A DNA stretch of 64,000 nucleotides, taken from Exiguobacterium profundum. GTDB taxonomy: Bacteria > Bacillota > Bacilli > Exiguobacteriales > Exiguobacteriaceae. The notes beneath the pieces are model-generated. The model searched no databases and had not been told where the DNA came from. It was given only the letters and a program-made list of their open reading frames with translations. The translations under genes and the position numbers were made by a program. This document shows positions 43,602-55,828 of this stretch, piece by piece. Location of the stretch: assembly GCF_001909285.1 (NCBI RefSeq), contig NZ_MRSV01000001.1, positions 1,259,331 to 1,323,330 of the forward strand, in the 5' to 3' direction. Each line of letters begins with the position of its first letter. The stretch's first letter is position 1.

Positions 43602-44630
43602 TTGATTCAATTACGAAACGTCGCCAAATGGTTCGATACGAAGAATGGTCGTGTCCAGGCGGTCGATGATGTGTCATTAACAATTGATCGCGGTGAAATT
43701 TTTGGAATAATCGGATATTCGGGAGCGGGGAAATCGACGCTCATTCGATTACTCAACCGTCTCGAGTCACCGTCAAGCGGTGAAATCGAGGTCGCCGGGA
43801 GTGAGCTCACGAAGCTCAGCCCGAAAGAACTACGAGGGGTTCGCAAGAACGTCTCGATGGTCTTCCAGCACTTTAATCTTTTGTGGTCGCGCACGGTCGC
43901 AGAAAACATCAGCTTCCCACTCGAACTGATCGGGGTACCGGCAAGTGAGCGGAAACGACGCGTCCAAGAACTCGTCGAGCTCGTAGGTTTGGCTGGTCGT
44001 GAGGACAGCTATCCATCACAACTGTCGGGCGGTCAAAAACAGCGAGTCGGGATCGCCCGCGCGCTCGCTACAAATCCTGAGGTTCTCCTCTGTGACGAAG
44101 CGACAAGCGCGCTCGACCCGAAGACGACGGATTCGATTCTCGAACTGCTCGTCAGCATCAATAAGAAGCTCGGATTGACGATCGTCCTCATCACGCATGA
44201 GATGCATGTCATCCAAAAGATTTGTCACCGTGTCGCCGTGATGGAGGCCGGAAAAGTCGTTGAGACCGGTCAAGTCTCGGACGTGTTCCAACATCCGAAG
44301 CAACCGATCACGAAAGAATTCGTCAAGCAAATCGGGGCGGTCGACGATCTATCGCTCACGTTCGAACACCTTAAAGAACGGTATCCGAGCGGTCAAATCG
44401 TCAAATTGAAATTCTTGAACGAGACGGCAGAACAACCGATTTTGTCTGACGTCCTCAAGACGCATGACATCGGATTCAACATCATCGGCGGGAACGTGAC
44501 CCAGTCACAAGTCGGTGCGCTCGGTACGCTATTCATCCAACTGATTGGGGAAGCAAGTGAAATCGATCGTGCCATCGCGTCGATTCGTTCGCAATCCGTA
44601 GAAGTGGAGGTGGAAAGCGATGTTTCCTAA
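43602..44630 (+). CDS. metN: methionine ABC transporter ATP-binding protein
   Basis: The ATPase of the methionine importer, about 342 residues. Walker A IIGYSGAGKSTLIRLLNRL is near 36-54, the signature LSGGQKQRVGIARAL near 140 and Walker B VLLCDEATSALDP near 163. A C-terminal NIL regulatory domain (about 265-342) binds methionine in the family. The start is TTG 43602 behind AGGAGGGAAAGG; the frame stays open upstream through the terminator, but that part is not coding. It overlaps metP by 11 nt and is controlled by the SAM-I riboswitch. Confidence 0.95.
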   Translation: MIQLRNVAKWFDTKNGRVQAVDDVSLTIDRGEIFGIIGYSGAGKSTLIRLLNRLESPSSGEIEVAGSELTKLSPKELRGVRKNVSMVFQHFNLLWSRTVAENISFPLELIGVPASERKRRVQELVELVGLAGREDSYPSQLSGGQKQRVGIARALATNPEVLLCDEATSALDPKTTDSILELLVSINKKLGLTIVLITHEMHVIQKICHRVAVMEAGKVVETGQVSDVFQHPKQPITKEFVKQIGAVDDLSLTFEHLKERYPSGQIVKLKFLNETAEQPILSDVLKTHDIGFNIIGGNVTQSQVGALGTLFIQLIGEASEIDRAIASIRSQSVEVEVESDVS

Positions 44631-45282
44631 CGTAGATTGGCAAATTATGATGGAGCAGACTTGGGAGACGTTATACATGACGCTCGTCGCAGGTGTGGCG
44701 ACGTTTGTGATCGGACTGGCTTTAGGTTTGATTCTCTATATTACAAACGAATCGCTTTTATTGAAGAATCGTCCGATTTACGTCTTCGTCAGCGCGATCG
44801 TCAACGTGTTTCGTTCGATCCCGTTCATCATCTTAATTATCTTACTCATCCCGTTCACGTTGTTCCTACTCGGTACGATGCTCGGTTCGACGGCGGCGCT
44901 TCCGGCACTCATCATCGGAGCGGCACCGTTCTATGCTCGGATGGTCGAACTTGCGCTTCGTGAAGTCGACCGTGGGGTCATTGAAGCGGCCGAATCGATG
45001 GGAGCGACAAAATGGCAAATCATCTACAAAGTCTTGATTCCAGAAGCGCTTCCGGCAATCGTATCGGGACTCACGGTGACCATCGTAGCAATCGTCGGTT
45101 ACACGGCGATGGCGGGGGTCGTCGGGGGTGGCGGACTCGGGAACTTAGCCTTCTTGGAAGGATTCCAACGCTCACAAAACGACGTCACGTTCGTGGCGAC
45201 GGTGCTCATCTTGATCATCGTGTTCGTCATCCAATTCATCGGTGACCGACTCGTCACAAAGATAGATAAACGTTCAGCATAA
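44620..45282 (+). CDS. metP: methionine ABC transporter permease
   Basis: A 220-residue permease with five hydrophobic segments. The ABC-coupling loop EAAESMGATKWQIIYKVLIPEALP near 125-148 is the EAA motif of methionine permeases. GTGGAGGTGG precedes the ATG, which lies within metN. It partners MetN and MetQ. Confidence 0.95.
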   Translation: MFPNVDWQIMMEQTWETLYMTLVAGVATFVIGLALGLILYITNESLLLKNRPIYVFVSAIVNVFRSIPFIILIILLIPFTLFLLGTMLGSTAALPALIIGAAPFYARMVELALREVDRGVIEAAESMGATKWQIIYKVLIPEALPAIVSGLTVTIVAIVGYTAMAGVVGGGGLGNLAFLEGFQRSQNDVTFVATVLILIIVFVIQFIGDRLVTKIDKRSA

Positions 45283-45312
45283 TCACACATATACCATTTG
45301 GAGGGATTCATT

Positions 45313-46146
45313 ATGAAAACTTGGAAAACAGTACTCGGATTGACAGCATTATCAGCATTCACGGTTCTCGCGGCTTGCGGCGGGGAAGAGGCAGAAACAG
45401 GTTCTGGCGATAAAAAAACATTGATCGTTGGTGCGTCAAACGTACCGCACGCTGAGATTTTAGAGCACGTACAAGAAGAATATGAAGCAAAAGGTTACAA
45501 ACTCGAAATCAAGAAGTTCCAAGACTACGTGCTTCCGAACAAGACGCTCGCGAGCGGGGAGCTCGATGCGAACTACTTCCAACACGAGCCATACCTCGAG
45601 TCACAAATGGCTGAGAACAAAGACTACAAATTCGCATCAGCAGGTGGCGTGCACATCGAGCCGATCGGTGTCTACTCACAAAAATACAAATCGCTTGACG
45701 AGCTTCCTGAAGGAGCGGAAATCATCATGAGCTCATCGGTCGCTGACCACGGACGAATCCTTACGATGCTCCAGTCAGAAGGTCTCATCACACTTGCGGA
45801 AGGCAAAACGGTCGATGCGACAGTCGCTGACATCGTCGACAACCCGAAAGACTTGAAATTCAAGACGGACGTGGAAGCAGCACTTCTTCCAACGGCTTAC
45901 AACAATGGAGAAGGTGATGCGGTCCTCATCAACACGAACTATGCGATCGATGCAGGTCTCAACCCACTCGAAGATGCGATTGCACTCGAAGGGGAAGATT
46001 CACCATACGTCAACTTGATCGTCACGCGTGAAGGGGACGAAGAAGACGAGCGCGTCAAGGCACTCCTCGAAGTATTGACGTCTGAAGAGACACAACAGTG
46101 GATCTTGGACGAATACAAAGGTGCGGTCGTACCGGTCAAACAATAA
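45313..46146 (+). CDS. metQ: methionine-binding lipoprotein
   Basis: The substrate-binding lipoprotein of the methionine importer, about 277 residues. The lipobox LAAC is at about 18-21, followed by a GGEEAETGSG linker and the NlpA-type binding domain (LIVGASNVPHAEILEHV near 37, GELDANYFQHEPYL near 85). GGAGGGATTC precedes the ATG at 45313; an ATG five codons upstream overlaps the SD region. The operon terminator follows. Confidence 0.95.
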   Translation: MKTWKTVLGLTALSAFTVLAACGGEEAETGSGDKKTLIVGASNVPHAEILEHVQEEYEAKGYKLEIKKFQDYVLPNKTLASGELDANYFQHEPYLESQMAENKDYKFASAGGVHIEPIGVYSQKYKSLDELPEGAEIIMSSSVADHGRILTMLQSEGLITLAEGKTVDATVADIVDNPKDLKFKTDVEAALLPTAYNNGEGDAVLINTNYAIDAGLNPLEDAIALEGEDSPYVNLIVTREGDEEDERVKALLEVLTSEETQQWILDEYKGAVVPVKQ

Positions 46147-46154
46147 GTCATTTC

Positions 46155-46187
46155 GACTCAGGAGACTTCCTCCTGGGTCTTTTTTTG
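46155..46187 (+). terminator. intrinsic terminator after metNPQ
   Basis: GACTCAGGAG and CTCCTGGGTC pair around ACTTC with one G-T pair, followed by eight T. Confidence 0.9.
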
Positions 46188-46247
46188 TTTATTTTTCTTT
46201 CATAAAGAGAAGTACACTACATATATGAAAGAAAAGGGGGGATTTGG

Positions 46248-47462
46248 ATGAAGCTCAGACAGATTCATCCACTGACGTGGGGCGTCCTGTTCGGGACGTT
46301 TTTTGCACGACTGTCGACGTTTTTTGTCATGCCATTTTTTGCGATCTATCTAGCTACGCTCGGCTTTTCAGCGAGTGTGATCGGAACGATCTTTGCCGTG
46401 ACGGCACTTTCAGGTCTGTTCATGAGCTTCTTTGGGGGGACACTCTCTGATCGGTATGGACGAAAACAGCTCATGTTGATTGGGATCGTGCTGAATGCCG
46501 TCACGTTCGCTGGTCTCGCACTTGCGACGGAACTGTTTTGGTTTTACATGCTATCGATGTTGATGGGGATGTCGCGATCATTCCTAGAACCGGCTTCGCG
46601 TGCACTCATCAGTGATACGACGCAGGCAGATCAGCGGGTCATCGTCTATAATGTCCGTTACTTCATGATCAATATCGCCGCGGCCATCGGACCACTCTTG
46701 GCGGTCGTCTTGTCACTCACTGGTGTGAAGACTGCATTCTTCGTCGTGACGGCTGTCTACATATTATACGGGATCATTATATCTATCTTGTTTTACAAAT
46801 ATCCGTTTGAAGAAGGGGACGGAATCAAAGCACGCCCGCGCTTGACGGAGACGTTTCGTGTCCTGAGAGATGACCGAACGTTTCGGGCGGTCATCATCGG
46901 GATGATCTTCGCGATTATCGGTTATAGCCAGTTCAATTCGACGCTCCCGCAATTCATCGCGCTACGCGATGGATTAGAAGAAGGCTCGAGATTATTCGCC
47001 TACTTATTAACGACGAACGCCATCACGGTTCTCATCGTCCAATATCCGATTATGCGTTTCGGGATTCGTGTCTCTCCGATCAAGTCACTCTTTTTCGGGA
47101 TTTCGTCCTTGTCATTCGGACTTTTGCTTATTGGATTTGCGACGGTAGAGTGGGTACTATTTGTCGCGATGGCCATCTTTACCGTCGGAGAGGTGTTGAT
47201 GTTTACCATGACGGACGTCTTGACGGATGAACTCGCGCCGGAACATTTAAGAGGGACGTATTTCGGGGCAATGGGATTGACATCACTCGGTCAGACAATC
47301 GGACCGATTATCGGTGGCGTGTTACTGGATACATTCGGTCAGTCGTCGCTTCCTGTATTCGGAAGTTTGGCACTCTTGACGGGGTGTGGTGCCTTCTTCT
47401 TCGCGGCTGCCGTACGAGAGCGGAAAGCAGTCCTCGCACTCGTCGAAGAAAATGCCGGATAA
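46248..47462 (+). CDS. MFS transporter (drug:H+ antiporter-like)
   Basis: A 404-residue protein with twelve predicted membrane segments. The loop 2-3 motif GGTLSDRYGRKQLM near 67-80 is the MFS signature, and RSFLEPASRALISDTT near 112 is motif-like in helix 4. The substrate is unknown; the closest type by feel is the YttB/multidrug group. AAAAGGGGGGATTTGG precedes the ATG. No terminator separates it from the suf promoter region. Confidence 0.82.
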   Translation: MKLRQIHPLTWGVLFGTFFARLSTFFVMPFFAIYLATLGFSASVIGTIFAVTALSGLFMSFFGGTLSDRYGRKQLMLIGIVLNAVTFAGLALATELFWFYMLSMLMGMSRSFLEPASRALISDTTQADQRVIVYNVRYFMINIAAAIGPLLAVVLSLTGVKTAFFVVTAVYILYGIIISILFYKYPFEEGDGIKARPRLTETFRVLRDDRTFRAVIIGMIFAIIGYSQFNSTLPQFIALRDGLEEGSRLFAYLLTTNAITVLIVQYPIMRFGIRVSPIKSLFFGISSLSFGLLLIGFATVEWVLFVAMAIFTVGEVLMFTMTDVLTDELAPEHLRGTYFGAMGLTSLGQTIGPIIGGVLLDTFGQSSLPVFGSLALLTGCGAFFFAAAVRERKAVLALVEENAG

Positions 47463-47484
47463 TGTCTTGATTTCCTACTATTAG

Positions 47485-47516
47485 CATTCTCAACTTTTAT
47501 CATTCTATTGAGAATG
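47485..47516. repeat. inverted repeat upstream of suf (possible Fur-type site)
   Basis: Perfect 9-bp arms, CATTCTCAA and TTGAGAATG, flank 14 bp. TGAGAATGAATTCTA at its right edge is a partial match to a Fur box. No T tract follows, so it is not a good terminator. Confidence 0.4.
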
Positions 47517-47534
47517 AATTCTAAGGTGAGTCGC

Positions 47535-47580
47535 TTGAAAAAAAAAAATGACTAGTCTAAGATTAGAATATATCTAATCT
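47535..47580 (+). promoter_or_regulatory. suf operon promoter with overlapping palindromes
   Basis: TTGAAA (47535-47540), a 17-bp spacer and TAAGAT (47558-47563). A perfect GACTAGTC palindrome fills the end of the spacer (47550-47557). An imperfectly centred palindrome with 8-bp arms AGATTAGA and TCTAATCT around ATATA (47560-47580) covers the -10 and likely start point. Such placement suggests a repressor operator; the regulator is not identified. Confidence 0.6.
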
Positions 47581-47622
47581 ACGCCATTCACTATGGCGAG
47601 AAAATACGGAAGGGGTATCCGA

Positions 47623-48402
47623 ATGTCTAACGTACCACAAATGAAAATTGATGACCTCCGCGTCTCAATCGAAGGAAAAGAGATTGTCAAAGGTCTTAAC
47701 CTAGAAATTAAAGGTGGCGAAATTCATGCCATCATGGGTCCGAACGGGACTGGTAAATCAACACTCGCATCAGCACTCATGGGTCATCCACTTTATGAGG
47801 TCACTGGGGGAAGCGTCGAATTAAACGGCGAAGATGTCCTCGAGATGGAAGTCGACGAGCGCGCACAAGCAGGGATGTTCCTTGCGATGCAGTACCCGGC
47901 TGAAATCAGTGGTGTCACAAACGCGGACTTCTTGCGTTCAGCAATCAACTCACGTCGTGAAGAAGGTCAAGAAATCTCGCTCATGAAGTTCATCCGTGAA
48001 CTCGATGCGAAGATGGAACTTCTCGAAATCCCTTCAGAAATGGCACACCGTTACTTAAACGAAGGATTCTCAGGCGGTGAGAAGAAGCGTAACGAAATTC
48101 TTCAAATGATGATGATTCAACCGAACATCGCCATCTTGGATGAAATCGACTCGGGTCTTGATATCGATGCCCTTAAAGTCGTTGCCAAAGGCGTAAACGA
48201 AATGCGTTCAGAAGAGTTCGGCTGCTTGATCATCACGCACTATCAACGTCTCCTCAACTATATCGAGCCAGACTTCGTACACATCATGATGGACGGGAAA
48301 ATCGTCATGTCTGGTGGTAAAGAGCTCGCACAGCGACTCGAGGCAGAAGGTTACGACTGGGTGAAGCAAGAACTCGGAATGACAGTAGACACAGAAGCGT
48401 AA
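47623..48402 (+). CDS. sufC: Fe-S cluster assembly ATPase SufC
   Basis: The ATPase of the SufBCD scaffold, 259 residues. Walker A IMGPNGTGKSTLASALMG is near 34, the signature NEGFSGGEKKRNEILQ near 145, and Walker B NIAILDEIDSGLDID near 167, all typical of SufC. GGAAGGGGTATCC precedes the ATG at 47623; an in-frame ATG at 47593 lacks an SD. First gene of sufCDSUB. Confidence 0.96.
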   Translation: MSNVPQMKIDDLRVSIEGKEIVKGLNLEIKGGEIHAIMGPNGTGKSTLASALMGHPLYEVTGGSVELNGEDVLEMEVDERAQAGMFLAMQYPAEISGVTNADFLRSAINSRREEGQEISLMKFIRELDAKMELLEIPSEMAHRYLNEGFSGGEKKRNEILQMMMIQPNIAILDEIDSGLDIDALKVVAKGVNEMRSEEFGCLIITHYQRLLNYIEPDFVHIMMDGKIVMSGGKELAQRLEAEGYDWVKQELGMTVDTEA

Positions 48403-48414
48403 GGAGGCTGTACG

Positions 48415-51329
<2,915 letters not shown>

Positions 51330-51348
51330 GGAGAAGGAGGAGACCGAT

Positions 51349-52746
51349 ATGGCAAAGAACATGCCGGAAATTGGCGATTATAAATACGGCTTCCATGATC
51401 GGGACGTTTCGATTTTCCGTTCAGGCCGTGGCTTGACGACAGAAATCGTAGAGACGATCTCGCGCATGAAAGAAGAGCCACAATGGATGCTCGACTTCCG
51501 TTTGAAGTCGTTGGATCACTTCAACAAGATGGCGATGCCGACATGGGGCGGAGACCTCTCGGCACTTGATTTCGACGAAATCACGTACTATGTCAAACCA
51601 TCTGAAAAGACAGAACGCTCATGGGATGAGGTACCAGAAGAAATCAAACGTACGTTTGACAAGCTCGGTATCCCAGAAGCAAAACAAAAATACTTGGCAG
51701 GTGTCTCGGCTCAGTATGAGTCTGAGGTTGTCTACCATAGCATGCAAGAAGACTTCGAAGAAAAAGGTGTCATCTTCAAAGATACAGACACAGCCCTCAA
51801 AGAAGACGAAGAGATCTTCAAAGAGTACTTCGGGAAGTTGATCCCGCCGACGGACAACAAGTTTGCGGCCCTCAACTCAGCAGTTTGGTCGGGTGGCTCG
51901 TTCATCTATGTACCAAAAGGCGTAAAACTCGAGCAACCGCTCCAAGCCTATTTCCGCATCAACTCGGAAAACATGGGTCAGTTCGAGCGTACGCTCATCA
52001 TCGTCGACGAAGGCGCATCGGTTCATTACGTCGAAGGATGTACGGCACCGGTTTACACAACGAACTCGCTTCACTCAGCGGTCGTTGAGATCTTCGTCAA
52101 CAAAGATGCATACTGCCGTTACACGACAATCCAAAACTGGGCGAACAACGTCTACAACTTGGTAACGAAACGTGCAGTCTGTGAAGCGGGTGGATCAATG
52201 GAGTGGATCGATGGAAACATCGGCTCGAAACTCACGATGAAATACCCGGCTGTCATCTTGAAAGGGGAAGGCGCACGTGGGATGACACTCTCAATCGCCC
52301 TCGCTGGTAAAGGACAGCACCAAGACGCTGGCGCGAAAATGATTCACCTCGCACCGAACACGTCGTCGTCTATCGTCTCGAAATCGATTTCGAAACAAGG
52401 CGGAAAAGTATCGTATCGTGGAATCGTCCACTTCGGCCGTAAGGCGAAGGGCGCGCGCTCGAACATCGAGTGTGACACGCTCATCATGGACAACGAGTCG
52501 ACGTCAGATACAATCCCGTACAACGAAATCTTGAACGACCAAGTGTCACTCGAGCACGAAGCGAAAGTCTCAAAAGTGTCAGAAGAGCAACTCTTCTACC
52601 TCATGAGCCGTGGAATCTCGGAAGAAGAAGCGACAGAAATGATCGTAATGGGCTTCATCGAGCCATTCACAAAAGAATTACCAATGGAATATGCGGTCGA
52701 AATGAACCGTCTCATCAAGTTCGAGATGGAAGGTTCGATTGGATAA
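51349..52746 (+). CDS. sufB: Fe-S cluster assembly protein SufB
   Basis: The main scaffold subunit, 465 residues. The beta-helix core includes [20 protein letters not shown] near 223 and [16 protein letters not shown] near 280. [21 protein letters not shown] near 370 contains the conserved cysteine of the cluster site. The end carries [32 protein letters not shown] precedes the ATG. Last gene of the operon. Confidence 0.96.
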   Translation: MAKNMPEIGDYKYGFHDRDVSIFRSGRGLTTEIVETISRMKEEPQWMLDFRLKSLDHFNKMAMPTWGGDLSALDFDEITYYVKPSEKTERSWDEVPEEIKRTFDKLGIPEAKQKYLAGVSAQYESEVVYHSMQEDFEEKGVIFKDTDTALKEDEEIFKEYFGKLIPPTDNKFAALNSAVWSGGSFIYVPKGVKLEQPLQAYFRINSENMGQFERTLIIVDEGASVHYVEGCTAPVYTTNSLHSAVVEIFVNKDAYCRYTTIQNWANNVYNLVTKRAVCEAGGSMEWIDGNIGSKLTMKYPAVILKGEGARGMTLSIALAGKGQHQDAGAKMIHLAPNTSSSIVSKSISKQGGKVSYRGIVHFGRKAKGARSNIECDTLIMDNESTSDTIPYNEILNDQVSLEHEAKVSKVSEEQLFYLMSRGISEEEATEMIVMGFIEPFTKELPMEYAVEMNRLIKFEMEGSIG

Positions 52747-52757
52747 TTGCTTGAATG

Positions 52758-52791
52758 ACGGATTCCCTGTAAAAAGGGGTCCGTTTTTTTT
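52758..52791 (+). terminator. intrinsic terminator after sufCDSUB
   Basis: ACGGATTCCC and GGGGTCCGT pair around TGTAAAAA, followed by eight T. Confidence 0.82.
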
Positions 52792-52857
52792 GTTTTTTCT
52801 ATGCCATATGTAGGGTATGCTAAAAAAGAGAAAGAATCATAGAAAGGATGGATACAC

Positions 52858-53841
52858 ATGTCACGTATTCCGCATAAAGATGAGATTGACCCGAAAGACA
52901 TCACTCGCATCGCCGTCATCGGTGCAGGTTGGGTCGGCGTCAGTTTCGCCTATCAATTATCCACGGCTGCGCTTTGCGAGGAGCTCGTCTTAATCGACTC
53001 GAATCATGCCAAGGCAGAAGGAGAGGCGATGGACCTCAATCATGGGATCTCATTCGCCCCGACACCGGTCCGGATTTGGGCAGGGGACTACTCGGATTGT
53101 AAAGACGCAGATATCGTCGTCATCACGGCAGGAGCCGCACAAAAACTTGGGCAGACACGGATGGACCTCGTCGAGCAAAACGCCAAGGTCGTCCGCACCG
53201 TGACCGAAGACTTGATGAAGAGCGGGTTCGACGGCATTTTAGTCGTCGCGACGAACCCGGTCGATGTGATGGCACACGTCGCCTGGAAAGCATCGGGTTT
53301 ACCAAAAGAACGCGTCATCGGTTCAGGGACGGTCCTCGATACAGCACGACTCCGTTACAAACTTGGAGACTATTTCGAACTATCGCCACGAAACTGCCAC
53401 GCCTACTATATGGGGGAACATGGGGATACGGGCTTTGTCGCATGGAACAACGCACGCATCTATGGGAAGAGTATCGATGAACTATTAGCGGAGAACGAGA
53501 AATATCAGTTCGAAGACTTAGAAGCGATCTATGCGGACGTACGCGACGCTGCTTACCAGATCATCGAGCATAAGAACGCCGCCTATTATGCGATTGGGGT
53601 AGGCTTGCTTCGCATCATCCGGGCCATCGTCCGAAATGAAAACTCCGTCGTGACGATTGGCGCTCACCTAGACGGCGAGTACGGGGCGAGTGACGTGCAT
53701 ATTGGCGTACCGGCCTTGATTGACCGAAGCGGCATTCGTAAGATCATCGAGATTGAATTGACGAACGAAGAACAACAGAAGTTTGACGCCTCGGTACAAA
53801 CTATCAAAGCAGGGATTGAGAAAGTCGAGCCCACATCCTAA
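52858..53841 (+). CDS. ldh: L-lactate dehydrogenase
   Basis: Reduces pyruvate to L-lactate with NADH; 327 residues. NAD-binding IAVIGAGWVGVSFAYQL is near 18. The specificity loop AAQKLGQTRMDLVEQN near 98 has the glutamine expected of L-LDH, ATNPVDVMAHVAWKASG is near 142, and the catalytic LDTARLRY and GEHGDTG motifs are near 167 and 195. Most family members have E after GEHGDT; here it is G. AAAGGATGG precedes the ATG. A GGGTAT at 52813-52818 with GTTTTT 15 bp upstream could be a sigma-B-type promoter, but this is weak. Confidence 0.92.
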   Translation: MSRIPHKDEIDPKDITRIAVIGAGWVGVSFAYQLSTAALCEELVLIDSNHAKAEGEAMDLNHGISFAPTPVRIWAGDYSDCKDADIVVITAGAAQKLGQTRMDLVEQNAKVVRTVTEDLMKSGFDGILVVATNPVDVMAHVAWKASGLPKERVIGSGTVLDTARLRYKLGDYFELSPRNCHAYYMGEHGDTGFVAWNNARIYGKSIDELLAENEKYQFEDLEAIYADVRDAAYQIIEHKNAAYYAIGVGLLRIIRAIVRNENSVVTIGAHLDGEYGASDVHIGVPALIDRSGIRKIIEIELTNEEQQKFDASVQTIKAGIEKVEPTS

Positions 53842-53870
53842 AAAAGATCCGACTGCTTAGGCAGTCGGAT
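53841..53870 (-). terminator. intrinsic terminator between ldh and the symporter pseudogene
   Basis: A perfect 10-bp stem, ATCCGACTGC with GCAGTCGGAT around TTAG. The T tract (six T) is on the minus-strand side, so it mainly ends the symporter transcript; it may also stop ldh. Confidence 0.82.
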
Positions 53871-53876
53871 TGTTGG

Positions 53877-55259
53877 TTAAGACGCCTCTTCTTCGGCGAT
53901 ATCTTTCTTGTAATACTTCTCGGATGTGAAGAACTCGGTTGTCAATCGTTTCACTTCACCACTTAGAAGCAAGACGGCAATCATATTCGGGATGAGGATC
54001 ATCGCTAGCATCAAGTCTAGGAAGTTCCAAATCATCTGAGCGCCTCCAATCGAACCGATGACAATCGAGACGATATAAACGGCCTTCATGATTTTTCCTG
54101 CCGTTTAACCGAATAAGTACTCGGCTTGTCGCGAGCCGTAAAAGATGATGACGATAATGGTTGAGAGGACGAAGAAGATGAGTGAGATGGTGACGAGTAA
54201 GCTTCCCGTGTAACCGAAGTATTCATTGAAAGCAATCGTCGTCAACGCTGCTGGGTCATCCATCGCTCCGTCTGCCGTCCAGACACCTGAAGACAAGACG
54301 ACGAATGCGGTCGTGCTACAAATGATGAGCGTATCGATGACGATTCCGATGACGGCCCAGAACCCTTGGCGCACCGGATGGTCCGTCTGTGCCGCGGCGT
54401 GGGCAATAGGTGCCGTTCCAAGACCGGCTTCATTTGAATAGAGTCCACGGGCGAAGCCCCAACGAATCGTCTCAGCAACGGCGGCACCGGCAAACCCACC
54501 GAACGCGGCCATCGGCTCGAATGCATAAGAGAAGATGAGACTGAGAACGTTTGGAATCTCAGAGAAGTTCATCAAGACGATGACGAGTCCGGCTCCGACA
54601 TAGACGAGTGCCATGCCAGGGACGACGATCTCGGTGACTTTCGCGATGCGCTTCAGTCCGCCAAAGACGATGATGCCCACAAGAATAGCGACGACAATCC
54701 CCGTGATGAGCGTGTTCCCATTGAACGTCTCACGGACTGCCGAGCTGACAGCGTTTCCTTGTACCATGATACTCGGAATGAGTTCGATCATGAGAGCGAA
54801 GGCGAACCACGTCGCGAGCCACTTCCAACGAAGTCCTTTTGATATGTAGTAGACCGGTCCCCCGACAAATTCGCCGGCATCATTCTTCTCACGATAGTGC
54901 ACGGCCAGTACGCTCTCTGAGAACTTGATGGCCATGCCGATGATAGCGATGACCCACATCCAGAAGATGGCACCCGGTCCCCCGAACATAATCGCTGCAG
55001 GTACACCGATGATGTTCGCGGCCCCGACTGTTGAAGAGAGGGCTGACGTCAACGCTTGTCTCGGACTGATGTCGCCTTCACCTTTCGGCTTTTTAAAAAT
55101 GCTGCCGAATGTTTGCTTGAATATGTAGATGGGGTAACGAAACTGAAAGAAACCGAGCTTGATGGTGAGGAAGATACCGGATAAAACGAGTAACGAGATA
55201 ATCGGTACGCCCCAAAGCCAGTCGGAAACGTTCGTGACAAGAGTAATAAATTCATTCAT
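53877..55259 (-). pseudogene. alanine/glycine:cation symporter (AGCS family), interrupted by one in-frame TAA
   Basis: The minus-strand frame from ATG 55259 encodes 384 residues of an AGCS sodium:amino-acid symporter (LSSTVGAANIIGVPAAIMFGGPG near 75, RGLYSNEAGLGTAPIAHAAAQ near 275) and stops after EYLFG at TAA 54105-54107. The same frame then continues for 75 codons (TAGKIMKAVYIV... to AEEEAS, stop at 53877), supplying the last membrane helices normal for the family. A single T-to-A change (TTA to TAA) would explain it. The product would lack its last one or two helices. The downstream ATG at 54089 has no good SD. Sequencing error is possible. Confidence 0.8.
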
Positions 55260-55351
55260 ACAACCACTCCAATTCCATTATTTTACTTAAATACTGTTTC
55301 CTAAAGTAAGGACCTCTAAACATCTTTGACAAAATAAAGGAGGAAAATAGA

Positions 55352-55624
55352 ATGAGAGTTGCTAAACGTTTGATTGTATCTGGACGTGTCCAAGGCGTGG
55401 GGTTTCGATATTTTTCACAGGAGACCGCGCAACGATTCGGCATCAAAGGATGGGTTCGCAATCTAAGTGACGGGACAGTCGAGCTACATGCAGAAGGAAC
55501 CGAGCAAGAAATCGACGCCTTCGAGCAGACGTTGAAGGATGGCAATCGCTTTGTCGGTGTCGAACGAATCGAAGAGACGGAAGCGTACGATCAGGAATTT
55601 CGCTCGTTCGACATACGCTATTAA
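55352..55624 (+). CDS. acyP: acylphosphatase
   Basis: A 90-residue enzyme that hydrolyses acyl phosphates. The active-site arginine and phosphate loop are in VSGRVQGVGFRYFSQETA near 9-26, and the catalytic asparagine in GWVRNLSDGTVELHAEG near 33-49. AGGAGGAAAATAG precedes the ATG. It stands alone between the symporter pseudogene and brnQ. Confidence 0.95.
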   Translation: MRVAKRLIVSGRVQGVGFRYFSQETAQRFGIKGWVRNLSDGTVELHAEGTEQEIDAFEQTLKDGNRFVGVERIEETEAYDQEFRSFDIRY

Positions 55625-55632
55625 CCGCTTAC

Positions 55633-55663
55633 ATCTCCCTATATGTGAAAGGGAGATTTTTTT
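55633..55663 (+). terminator. intrinsic terminator after acyP
   Basis: A perfect 8-bp stem, ATCTCCCT with AGGGAGAT, is followed by seven T. Confidence 0.85.
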
Positions 55664-55711
55664 GTGAAATCTACATTTCAAAAAATTAAACCTCGAATTT
55701 TGGAGATAGGG

Positions 55712-55739
55712 TGGTCAAACGATAGGAAGTGTGTATAAT
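55712..55739 (+). promoter_or_regulatory. promoter of brnQ
   Basis: TGGTCA (55712-55717), a 16-bp spacer and TATAAT (55734-55739). A CodY-type box lies about 20 bp downstream. Confidence 0.6.
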
Positions 55740-55757
55740 GAAATAGACCAAGCGATA

Positions 55758-55772
55758 TATTGTCAGAAAATT
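55758..55772. promoter_or_regulatory. CodY-type box upstream of brnQ
   Basis: TATTGTCAGAAAATT matches the CodY consensus AATTTTCWGAAAATT at 13 of 15 positions. It lies downstream of the likely transcription start, so CodY with branched-chain amino acids would block elongation. Confidence 0.65.
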
Positions 55773-55828
55773 TAGTTATTATTTTTTTGTTATGTCTTTC
55801 GGAATATCAAGTGTATGGAGGTAGTTGT

